From contig JAHBMJ010002601.1 of assembly GCA_018398765.1 (NCBI GenBank), positions 804 to 13,303 of the forward strand: DNA of 12,500 nt, read 5' to 3'. This document shows positions 1-6,821 of the stretch, in pieces. The translations under genes were made by a program, and so were the position numbers. The stretch's first letter is position 1. Each line of letters begins with the position of its first letter. A model generated the notes under the pieces. It ran no database searches. It was not told where the DNA came from and worked only from the letters and a program-made list of their open reading frames with translations. The DNA comes from Chromera velia (Eukaryota; Sar; Chromeraceae).

Positions 1-343
1 GGGGGGGGGGGGTTGGGTATGTGGAGATGCGAAAGGGATTGTGTGTTCGGGTCTGAGTTGGAGAGGAGAGAAGGAAATAGCGAGAGGGGGGCATTCGTGC
101 TGTTTGAGTCTATCTTTCTCTCTTTTTTTGCTTCTTTCTTCTTTGAGGTGTACCTGCTGGTGTTCGTTTTGTGTGGGGGAGGAGGAGGTAGATCATAGAG
201 AAGAAAAGAAGCAAAAGGAGCAAGTGAGAAAGGAGAGACGGATGAGAGGCATGAAAAGGGTGGTAAAAAAAGTGAAACAAAAACGAGAAATGTGACAGAA
301 TATGTATGCCACAAAGCTGACGTTTCTGCCTGCCTGCCCGCAG
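1..343 (+). other. Partial intron upstream of the first visible PA200 exon
   Basis: No exon is recognised here. The window starts with 12 G, which may be a contig edge or a homopolymer. A donor-like ggtatgt follows at 16-22, but no coding sequence before it can be judged. From about 175 to 300 the + strand is strongly purine-rich (GAGG, GAAAAG), then it turns pyrimidine-rich up to the acceptor cccgcag at 337-343. Confidence 0.55.
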
Positions 344-428
344 ATGCTGCCCCTCATGTTTGCGGGAGCAAAACATCCGGACACCGACCTTTCCGGATTG
401 TCTCTCAATGCGCTCGCGTTCGCATTCA
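344..428 (+). CDS. PSME4: PA200 exon a
   Basis: This exon enters in phase 0 after cccgcag and ends in phase 1 before gtcagt. It reads [20 protein letters not shown] and then NALAFAF. From memory it aligns with the human PA200 stretch LLPLFFKIAP...LCLSLMSQ. The donor lies in a run of overlapping gtcagt motifs at 429, 433 and 437. Only the one at 429 gives the phase needed by the next exon. Confidence 0.75.
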
Positions 429-1489
429 GTCAGTCAGTCCTCTCTCTGTGTTTATTTCATTTTTTGTTCGGACGAGAAGTGATGATGTTTCAAGTTCAAC
501 GATTTGTTGTTCTTGCGCCGCCGTGAGAGAATGCATGCACTCGGTCAGTTTTGTCCTTGTAATCTTCTCAGATGCACTTTTGTCTTGTCTTTCCTTCTCT
601 CTTCTCTCTCTCTCTCTCTCTGCTGCTCTCTTTTCGCATCCCCAAGCCTTAGAAGAACATCTCTGTTCGTCACTTGGCACTTTTGAGTTGCTCGTGTACC
701 GCCAAAGAATTTCTTTTCTTTCCCTATGCTCCTCTCTTTTCTCTGATCTCAATAAACTGCATGGTTCCTCAGCTGCTCTGACGTCTGAGAAGATTTGTAT
801 CGTATCTTTCGTTCCTTTGTTTATGTGTGATTGTCTAAATTTGATGTTTGTATTCATGCATGCGTGGAGTGCATGCAGGCCCTCACCTGATCAAGACGCT
901 GCCATACGGGGAGACGGCAGCGTCAGTTTTTTGTTTGTTTGTTTGTTTGTTGCCCCTTCCTCTCTGTCCATTGCGTTCGCGCGGATTGTTTCTTTAATTC
1001 TCTTCCTTTCAGTTTTCCGGAGCTTCTCTCTTTCTTCCTTTCTTCCTTTTTTTCTCTCCTTCCTTCCGTCTGACCGACTGAATGACTGGCACATCCTCTT
1101 CTTCTGTTCTTCCCCAGCACTCTCTGTCCTCTTTCTCTCTCTCGTTGAACGCCTATGTGTTCATATCAAGGTTCAAAAGCACGCACCTCCAGCCCCACCT
1201 CACCTGTCTGCCTGCCTGCCTGCCTGCCTGCCTGTTTGTTTGCAGTGAGATGGCGGTGTCTTTGTCAAAAGAAGAATCTCGAGTTGCGGAGGGGGGGATT
1301 GAACTCCTCGGGGAAGGAGGTTGGTTGGTGCTCTTTTTCTTTTCTTTCTTTCTTTCTTTCTTTCTTTCTTTCGTTCTTTCGTTCTTTCGTTTTTTTTCGT
1401 TTTTTTCGTTTTTTTCGTTGTTTCTTTGTTTCTTTCTTTCTTTCTTTTCTTTCTTTCTTGCTTTCTTGCTTTCTTGCTTTCTTTCTTTC

Positions 1490-1566
<77 letters not shown>

Positions 1567-3052
1567 GCTTTGCTCTCTTTTCTTGGTCGGTCTGTCTGTC
1601 TGCGACCCTGTCCGCGGGTACGTCTGTCCGATTACTTTCTTTCTTTTCGGCTTTCTTTCTTGCTTCCGTTCTTCCCTCCTTTCCTTCGTTGTGTCGTGTC
1701 TCCTTTCGTTTTCTCTTTCGTGTGTTTTTTCGTGCTTGCTCTTCTCTCGTTAATCATTCCACGTACGCATTTCTTTGTGCTAAATGTTTTTTTTTTGTTT
1801 TTCTTTTTCTGGTGTCCCCTGTTTTTCTATTGGAATGTTTGCATGTATGTTTGTTTGTTCGTTTGCCTGTTTGTCTGTTTGTTTGTCCGTCTCTCTCCTT
1901 CCGAGGAGATGCTTTCAGCAACTTTGGTCCATGCATGTCACCGTAGAAACACAGAAACGCACGACCAGTCTACCCTTATACCTTCTATGCCCCCCTCTGT
2001 CTGTGCCTTCTTGTGTTCTTTCTGATGTGTGCAAGCAGCCAGCCACCGTCACTGGAAGGTCCGTGAGATCTCCGTGCGGCTCTCCGAGTCCCTCGGGGCC
2101 TCTTGCCGTCTCTGTCTTTTTGGGTCCGGGGATACCACTCGACTTCTGGACATTTGCAGGAAGACGCTGGCAGACGAGAACGCACAGGTAGTGCAGGGCG
2201 GGCACGCACCTCGCTCCCGCATGCATGTGTGCGTGGGCGGGCGTCCCCTGAGTGCATGCCCTTCTTTCTTTCTTTCTTTCTTAACATCACCGTCGTCCGT
2301 CCGTGCAGCCATCAATCAGTGAGGCCTCCCTTCCGTCCTCGGGGGGATCAGATCCTTTCCTTCCTTCCTTCCTCCACAGACGACACACAAGGAGCCGATT
2401 TCTTTCTTTCTGTGTTCTCCCTCCGCTTTGCAGCTACCTGACTACGGGTATATTATTTTTCTCTAGGTTTTTCTTTCTTGCCCTTTCTTCGATGACCGCC
2501 CTGAAAAAACAGGCCCGCCCGGTTGTGGCTGCTGCAATCAGAAGTTTTCTTGACTTGGACTGAGAAGGAAGAGACGCATGCTTAATTTGATTGCACTTGC
2601 AGGTGCGACTTCAGTGTCAAAATGCAATCACGGCTTTGGTTCTTGGATGCGAGGAGGGCGTCGTTCGGAAGTTCACGAAGGTGGGGCCTCCCGGGGACAG
2701 GGAGGGAGGGAGAGAGAGGCTCTCGCAAGATTTCGTTCCTTTGCCTCTTCGCCGGCTCCCCTTCAAATTGATGCACTCACAAATCAAGGGAGGTGCCATT
2801 TGCCTCCAAGTTCCTCCCTCCCTGTCGATCAGACTGCGATGAGTCCTGGTCCTCCCTCCCTTCTTTTGTTTCAATTGTTTTTCGTCAGTGAGTGAGTAAG
2901 AGAGGGAGCGAGTGAAGCAGTGAGGGGAGGACCCTCTTGACTTGCAGACAAACTTGAAGCGAGGAAGGAGACTTTCTGCATGAAGAAAGAGGAATGAATG
3001 TGATTTCAATTTTTTGGATAGATCTCTCTCTCTCTCTCCCTCTCTCTCTCTC

Positions 3053-3088
<36 letters not shown>

Positions 3089-4167
3089 CGTGCCTGTGCT
3101 TGTGCAGGAGTTTCAAGAAATGGCGGGGCCGCTTCCTCCTCCTCCAGGAACAAAAGTCAGTCACTCAGTCACTTAGTTTGTTGGATCAGACAGACAAATA
3201 GGTAGGAAGGTAGTATTGCTGGCAGTCGATGAGAAAGAATGAGACAGAAAGAAACTGACTGAGTCGGGGCAGAGGGAGGAAAGAACATGTTCAATGCACG
3301 CCTGAACTGGTCAATGCACGCCTGCCCACCTGTGGATGTAGTTGGGAACGTTTGGGCTGTCGTGCTTCTCTGAGACTGATGGACATTGTTGTTTGCATGA
3401 GGAAGAAGGGTGGTGAGTACGTGTGAGCAATGATGTGCAAATACGTGTATGTGTATGTACATAAACAAAACTTGCCTGCAGGCCGACAGAGTAATGTCAG
3501 GTGTCCAGGGCCTGGCCGCCCTCGTGGGCGCCTGTCCGTACCACGTGCCCCCGTGGATGCCTGACACCGTCACGGCATTGGTCCGTCAGTCAGTCAGTCA
3601 GTCAGTCACCTGAGGTGTGCGTTCCATTCATCCAACCGTGCAGGCAGGCAGGTGGGCGGGCGGGAAGGGGATCGATCTGACGACCCTCCTTACACATAAA
3701 TGAAATGAAATGAAGTGGATGAAAGCAAAGGAATGCGGCCTTGCTTGCTTGGTCCTCTTTTGCTCAACGTCTCTCTTCCTGCTTTTTTTCCTTTATGCCA
3801 CGAAGGCATTGATCGACGACCTATTGATTGCTTCGCCACAGATTCTTTTTTCATTTCACCAGTGAACCAGTGAGTGAGTGAATCGATCCATCCTGGGGGT
3901 GGGCCTGATGGGTCGTTTTGAGCTATGTTCATCCGGCCGTGTGCCTTCTTCATTGCTTCCTTGATTCATTCCTTTCTTCCTTCCTCCCTTCGTGCGTTCC
4001 TTTCTTCCTTTGTGCGTTCCTTCCTTCCTTCCTCGGTTTGTTTCTTCATTCTTCCTTCCTTCCTTCCTTCCTTCCTTTGTTCGTTCCTAGCTTTCTCCTG
4101 GTCGCATGCGTTCACACGCACGAATACGAAGGCAGCCACGTAGTACAAAACTGTATGGACGCTTGGT

Positions 4168-4202
<35 letters not shown>

Positions 4203-4455
4203 ACGGATGGGTGGATGAATGGATGCAGGCACGGTACGGTCATGCGAGAAGTGCGGATCAAGTGAAGGTCAGGAGAGCGATCGAGAGCGTTGCCCGTTGG
4301 CAGACGAGAACATGATGAGACAACAAAACCCTTCGAGGCCTCATTTGCAAATCGAGAGAGTGATTTTTTCCCGTTTGTTGTTACTTGCTTGCTTGTTTTG
4401 ATCAGCTCCTCGTTTGAAGCCATGAATGTTGTTGGAATGAAGTTGTCGGCTCTTT

Positions 4456-4493
<38 letters not shown>

Positions 4494-5425
4494 CGTGCGT
4501 GTGTGTGCGTGTGTGTGCGTGCGTGCGTGCGTGCGTGCGTGTGTGTGTGTGTGTGTGTGTGTCTATTAATATATGATCGAATACAGAGAGGGGTCGGAAG
4601 TCGACTGTTGTCTTTCTTCTCCTCACGTCGTCCAGCAACGATAGGTCAATTGGGCGCAGTGTGCGAGCGAGCATGCACGCGTCCTGTGCGAGTATGCCTT
4701 TGATGGAGTAGATGCGTGCACCTTGCAACCGTGTGATGACTTCATGACAAAAAACAAACACGAACAATTGCATGCAGAAACTGGTCCAGAAGTCTCTCCA
4801 AGAGTTCTTCCGGACTCATCAAGGTAATGTGATTGAACTTTTTTCTGGTTTTCTGGCTGTCTGTCCCTCACATTCATGGTCCGTCTCTCTGTCTGTGAGT
4901 GGGTGTGCACAGCTTCCTGTCAGGAAAAGAAGAAAAGAGCAAAAAAAGAAATACCATCTGCGGGTCTACCTGCCTGCTTGGCTATCGGATGACAGTCCTT
5001 TCATTGTCTATCTCGTCGCTTCCTGTCCGTTCTTCGCGTTGATATTTTGGAGTCAGCTTCAGGGAGAAAGAAGAAAACGACAAAGGAATCAAACACGGCT
5101 GGTGGACGGTAGAATGCCTCCAAACTCACGCAGGCGCTTTTCCCTTGTTCTCTTCTTTTGGCTCACGCACAGTGATGTCAGCTCCCTTTGATCCCCAAAC
5201 CTTTTTGTGGAGGGCAGCTGGGGGGTCCAGAGAGCCAAAAACAAGAGCAGGAATTGAGGACGACACATATCTGAACCGAGATGAATGAATGCATCGATCT
5301 GCATGAACACACACCCTACCCTGCATGGTGCAGATGCGTGGAAACAGCAGCACCAGAGACATTTCTCCGAGGAGCAGCTGGACATTCTGGACGCTTACAA
5401 AGGACGCCCTGCCTACTTCACATGA
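344..5425 (+). CDS. PSME4: PA200/Blm10-family proteasome activator, C-terminal 250 residues, 10 exons (5' part outside window)
   Basis: PA200/Blm10 proteins are large HEAT-repeat solenoids that cap the 20S proteasome and promote ubiquitin-independent turnover, mostly in the nucleus. I joined exons 344-428, 879-921, 1246-1319, 2039-2187, 2603-2680, 3108-3155, 3482-3580, 4229-4267, 4778-4823 and 5334-5425. Each is flanked by AG and GT, and the phases agree throughout (753 nt including the TGA stop). The product follows the family from start to end: MLPLMF, then [63 protein letters not shown] and [12 protein letters not shown]. These match, from memory, the human and plant PA200 motifs around SWHARYTVLTYLQ, SSPYDVPTWMP, FRRTH and DDQL. 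The last ~90 residues are the PSME4_C (DUF3437) domain. The start codon and most HEAT repeats lie left of the window. The family call is strong; individual splice sites are inferred without transcript data. Confidence 0.88.
603..621 (+). repeat. (CT)n in intron a/b
   Basis: A pure CT dinucleotide run inside the 450-bp intron 429-878, which is pyrimidine-rich on the sense strand. Confidence 0.85.
879..921 (+). CDS. PSME4: PA200 exon b
   Basis: A 43-nt exon after gcatgcag, ending before gtcagt. It enters in phase 1 and leaves in phase 2, encoding (S)[13 protein letters not shown](A). It sits where human PA200 has a short helix-loop before the SWHARYT motif. A second possible donor at 926 would break the frame with the following exon. 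It is supported mainly by splice signals and phase, since the residues themselves are poorly conserved. Confidence 0.62.
929..951 (+). repeat. (TTTG)n in intron b/c
   Basis: Five to six TTTG units begin just after the donor at 922. The same intron also holds (TTCC)-like runs at about 1033-1068. Confidence 0.85.
1206..1234 (+). repeat. (CTGC)n at the acceptor of PA200 exon c
   Basis: About seven CTGC units run into cctgtttgtttgcag, so the microsatellite itself supplies most of the pyrimidine tract of this 3' splice site. Confidence 0.85.
1246..1319 (+). CDS. PSME4: PA200 exon c
   Basis: This exon follows a (CTGC)n tract ending in tttgcag and stops before gttggt. It enters in phase 2 and leaves in phase 1, encoding [17 protein letters not shown] and IELLGEG. 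It leads directly into the HWKVREI motif of the next exon, as the corresponding helix does in family members. The A-free CTTT tract starts at its last base. Confidence 0.72.
1330..1566 (+). repeat. Long (CTTT)n polypyrimidine microsatellite in intron c/d
   Basis: About 235 bp of CTTT units with scattered CGTT, TTGC and CT interruptions. Within the wider interval 1319-1604 the + strand contains no A at all. Because CTTT repeats contain no stop codon in any forward frame, they give long meaningless open frames of LSFF repeats. Confidence 0.95.
1848..1889 (+). repeat. Imperfect (TTTG)n in intron c/d
   Basis: TTTG units mixed with CCTG and TCTG variants in the same intron as the CTTT tract, about 150 bp before the acceptor of exon d. 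Confidence 0.8.
2039..2187 (+). CDS. PSME4: PA200 exon d (HEAT repeat)
   Basis: The longest exon seen. It reads [20 protein letters not shown] and then [20 protein letters not shown] and TLADENAQ, and ends in phase 0 before gtagtg. From memory it matches human SWHARYTVLTYLQ...IRWLVISLLEDEQLEVRE across the boundary with the next exon. The acceptor is a tandem aagcag, so the exon could also start at 2036 and gain one alanine; 2039 is preferred because it keeps the GCAG ending. Confidence 0.85.
2261..2375 (+). repeat. (CTTT)n and (TTCC)n in intron d/e
   Basis: CTTT units at 2262-2282 and TTCC units at about 2353-2375 in the intron 2188-2602. No exon is recognised between them, and the reading frame from exon d to exon e is continuous without one. 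Confidence 0.8.
2603..2680 (+). CDS. PSME4: PA200 exon e (HEAT repeat)
   Basis: A 26-codon exon in phase 0 after cttgcag and before gtgggg. It reads [20 protein letters not shown], then VRKFTK. The [12 protein letters not shown] segment aligns with human VREMAATTLSGLL and is a typical second helix of a HEAT repeat. Confidence 0.85.
3023..3092 (+). repeat. (TC)n-(TG)n compound microsatellite at the acceptor of PA200 exon f
   Basis: TC units at 3023-3054 pass directly into about 15 TG units (3055-3084) and GTGC units, ending 15 bp before the AG of exon f. Confidence 0.9.
3108..3155 (+). CDS. PSME4: PA200 exon f (proline-rich linker)
   Basis: A 16-codon exon, [16 protein letters not shown], in phase 0 after tgtgcag and before gtcagt. 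It occupies the place of the basic linker (FEQLCKTKLPKKRKR in human, from memory) but is proline-rich instead of lysine-rich. Its acceptor directly follows a long (TG)n tract. Confidence 0.75.
3291..3324 (+). repeat. 20-bp tandem duplication in intron f/g
   Basis: The 14-mer tcaatgcacgcctg occurs at 3291-3304 and again at 3311-3324, a period of 20 bp. Confidence 0.85.
3482..3580 (+). CDS. PSME4: PA200 exon g (PSME4_C start)
   Basis: A 33-codon exon after cctgcag, reading [20 protein letters not shown], then [25 protein letters not shown] is the clearest family signature in the window (human SSPYDVPTWMP). The donor used is gtccgt at 3581, because joining to the next exon then gives LARYG, as in the plant LARFG. 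Alternative gtcagt donors follow at 3585, 3589, 3593, 3597 and 3601; 3593 is also in phase and would add VRQS. Confidence 0.85.
3585..3608 (+). repeat. (GTCA)n at the donor of PA200 exon g
   Basis: About six GTCA units start four bases after the proposed donor at 3581. They present a ladder of overlapping gtcagt sites, each a possible 5' splice site in a different phase. Confidence 0.85.
3969..4086 (+). repeat. Imperfect (TTCC)n in intron g/h
   Basis: TTCC units with GTGCGTTCC and TTTG interruptions, within the intron 3581-4228. Forward open frames rich in SFLPSFLPS across this tract are repeat translations. Confidence 0.85.
4167..4224 (+). repeat. (GGAT)n at the acceptor of PA200 micro-exon h
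   Basis: GGAT units with a few substitutions run up to the acceptor gatgcag. They leave almost no pyrimidine tract at this 3' splice site. Confidence 0.9.
4229..4267 (+). CDS. PSME4: PA200 exon h (13-codon micro-exon)
   Basis: A 39-nt exon, [13 protein letters not shown], between gatgcag and gtcagg, phase 0 on both sides. It is needed to bridge WMPDTVTAL to [11 protein letters not shown] at about the length other family members have there. A (GGAT)n microsatellite runs right up to its acceptor. It is too short to find by coding statistics; homology and phase support it. Confidence 0.75.
4457..4562 (+). repeat. (TG)n with (GTGC)n core in intron h/i
   Basis: About 105 bp alternating TG, with GTGC blocks in the middle, in the intron 4268-4777. 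Alternating purine-pyrimidine sequence of this length can adopt Z-DNA (general knowledge, not shown here). Confidence 0.9.
4778..4823 (+). CDS. PSME4: PA200 exon i
   Basis: This exon reads [15 protein letters not shown] plus one base, after gcatgcag and before a good gtaatg donor. It matches the conserved TVKKTLSNFRRTHH helix of human PA200. It ends in phase 1, and the split codon completes to aspartate with the last exon, giving THQDAW (human THHDNW). Confidence 0.87.
4824..5333 (+). other. Last PA200 intron, no microsatellite
   Basis: A 510-bp intron between gtaatg and ggtgcag. Unlike most others it has no long microsatellite. I see no coding exon or RNA gene in it. Confidence 0.6.
5334..5425 (+). 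CDS. PSME4: PA200 last exon with TGA stop
   Basis: This exon starts after ggtgcag and encodes (D)[19 protein letters not shown], then [10 protein letters not shown], and TGA at 5423-5425. It matches the family's final helix (human DNWQEHKQQFTDDQL). The last three residues, YFT, fill the place of the C-terminal hydrophobic-Tyr-X motif that docks into 20S alpha-subunit pockets, with Phe at the penultimate position. Confidence 0.88.
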
Positions 5426-5668
5426 TCTCTCGATCAGACAGGAATTCCGATTGAGCGAGTGTTTCTATGATTAATCAAATCAGATCATCCGAAGCAGGGA
5501 TAGAAATTTTCTTTGGACCGATTGGATTTTTTTCCAGAAATAATGTTGGACCAGATTCATGATTCCTTGGTAGATTGATCAGCAGCTCACGTTTTATATG
5601 CGATCATCATCGTTCGATGTGCTACTTGTAATCTGCTGCCAGGGTGACTGTCTTAATCTGTCTGCGTC

Positions 5669-5693
5669 TAGCCTTAGGCCTAGCCTGAGGCTA
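5669..5693. repeat. 25-bp near-palindrome in the AT-rich block
   Basis: The arms TAGCCTTAGGC and GCCTGAGGCTA pair over 11 positions with one G-T wobble, so the sequence could form a short hairpin. It sits at the left end of two diverged repeat units. Confidence 0.6.
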
Positions 5694-5960
5694 CCAAAGC
5701 TAGTTCTATACTATGAATCTATAGAGGCTATAATAAAGCTAGCTAGGCGATGCACAGCAATATATGGTAGAAAAATCTGAAAACGTTTTTTCTTTTGTAT
5801 TATTATTTTTTTTATAATACTTAGGCTGTAATCAAAGCTAAAACACGCGAAAGGTTCAAATAAGGTTCGATAATGATTTACCTAGGCGTATCACAGCAAA
5901 AAAAAAAAAGTAACTGGAAAATGGTCTAAATTGTTTTTCTATTTTTTTTTTCACATCCTA
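5685..5960. repeat. Two diverged copies of a ~139-bp unit
   Basis: Landmarks recur in the same order: AGGCTaccAAAGCTA (about 5689) and AGGCTgtaatcAAAGCTA (about 5824), then TAGGCGatgCACAGCA (5744) and TAGGCGtatCACAGCA (5883), then a T-rich run (about 5786 and 5930). The spacing is 135-139 bp. The copies are much diverged between the landmarks. It may be an old satellite or the remains of a mobile element. Confidence 0.45.
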
Positions 5961-6520
5961 CACCTTAAACTAGCATGCTAAAAAAAAAAAATAATAACGA
6001 TGATCCATAAGACATACATGTGAAACGTTCGATCAAAGGAGGCCTGATCCCTGACCTAGTCCCTGACTGATGTGTGTGATATCATGTAATAATGTAAATA
6101 CGTATGAAAAAAGGCAGGAAGTCCCTCTAGAAGTCCTCTTTCTTCTTCTTTCTCAGACAGATGGCCGACTCCCCTGTGTCACTTCTATGTAGGAGGGAAG
6201 AAGACTATGAAGAAGAGTCGTCTCGATCGGTCTTGATCCTATCAACCTGGATATTATTAATAGAGGGATGAGGCTGTATGCAGGATATCATTGGAAGGAA
6301 GAAGGGGAGCATGCACTGGGAATAAGAAAACCAGGGAGAAGGGGACGAAGAAGAAAGCGCTGAATGGCTGCGCCTGGCTGGCACAGGCTGGCCTCATGAA
6401 TGAGGTAGACAGAGGTACTACGCATTGGTAGATGGGTGGATGGATTTCTAGGCCTACACTCTATCTCTCTTACTCTTGCTTCCTCCATCTTTCTCTCTCT
6501 CTCTGTGGGCTTGCCACGAG

Positions 6521-6558
6521 CGTTGCGCCGCGCTAGGGCCGCCGCCGACCTCGCAACG
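6521..6558 (+). repeat. GC-rich inverted repeat in the LTR
   Basis: CGTTGCG at 6521-6527 and its exact reverse complement CGCAACG at 6552-6558 could form a 7-bp stem around a GC-rich 24-nt loop. In the 3' LTR one arm carries a T-to-C change that breaks one pair. Confidence 0.5.
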
Positions 6559-6576
6559 CCGCGTGCGCCCAGTCTG

Positions 6577-6582
6577 AATAAA
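6577..6582 (+). promoter_or_regulatory. AATAAA polyadenylation signal in the 5' LTR
   Basis: AATAAA followed by gtgacgtctgacc. It is conserved at 12347-12352 in the other LTR, where it would direct 3' end formation of the element's RNA. Confidence 0.55.
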
Positions 6583-6759
6583 GTGACGTCTGACCTTTAC
6601 GTATGAAAGTTGTTCTGTGCCAGTCTCTCGATCGTGGTGTTGGCTGGTCTGAATAGTGGATCAACAGATTAACTCTGCTAGGTCATACTTTAATGTGAGT
6701 CTGCCTACGATCTACGCTTATCGTAATTGAGCCTCTAGTACTGTACGCAGCTTACAGTC

Positions 6760-6780
6760 TGGTAGTACAGAGCTGGTTCG
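6760..6780 (+). promoter_or_regulatory. Possible tRNA primer-binding site
   Basis: The sequence tggtagtacagagctggttc resembles the initiator-Met tRNA binding site used by many plant LTR elements (TGGTATCAGAGC), with an insertion. It starts three bases after the proposed LTR end. The host tRNA sequence is unknown, so this is tentative. Confidence 0.35.
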
Positions 6781-6821
6781 GTGAAAGGACAAATCTTTGT
6801 TCATTCTGGTTTTCTTTTTTG

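Larger units (their letters stand above)
5426..6503. other. Intergenic region, no gene recognised
   Basis: This covers the likely 3' UTR and flank of the PA200 gene and the sequence up to the retrotransposon. An AATAAA at 5732-5737, about 310 bp after the stop, could be a polyadenylation signal but is weak evidence in AT-rich sequence. The middle (about 5560-6000) is clearly more AT-rich than the flanks, with runs of A and T. No convincing open frame is seen on either strand. A (CT)n run ends at 6503, directly against the 5' LTR. Confidence 0.6.
6504..6756 (+). repeat. 5' LTR
   Basis: Identity with 12274-12500 starts at tgtgggcttgcca at 6504 and runs to at least 6730, where the window cuts the other copy. 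The proposed end at 6756 (cttaca) gives TGT...ACA termini and lies just before a possible primer-binding site. The first ~75 bp are very GC-rich. AATAAA at 6577-6582 is a likely polyadenylation signal marking the R region. Confidence 0.85.

Noticed and set aside
292-1248. 318-codon forward open frame
   Set aside because: Its frame crosses introns of the PA200 gene, and its composition (S, F, L, C) is that of pyrimidine-rich DNA. It overlaps two PA200 exons that read in other frames.
1082-2025. Three overlapping forward open frames of 223-263 codons rich in LSFF/SFFL
   Set aside because: They are translations of the CTTT microsatellite, open in all forward frames. They have no conserved residues and overlap a PA200 exon read in its own frame.
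2303-2563. Forward frame ending [20 protein letters not shown]
   Set aside because: It looked exon-like, but exons d and e join in phase 0 without it ([11 protein letters not shown]) exactly as in the family, and it has no supporting splice pair.
2617-3153. 178-codon reverse open frame
   Set aside because: It contains the reverse of TG and TC repeats (HTHTHT, RERE) and lies antisense to PA200 exons.
1206-4562. CRISPR-like or functional tandem array
   Set aside because: The repeats are 2-4 bp microsatellites without spacers, in eukaryotic introns.
3918-4773. Open frames of [17 protein letters not shown] and THTHTH type on both strands
   Set aside because: Pure microsatellite translations of TTCC, GGAT and TG tracts.
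6288-6488. 66-codon reverse open frame before the LTR
   Set aside because: No recognisable domain, no flanking signals, and a length expected by chance.
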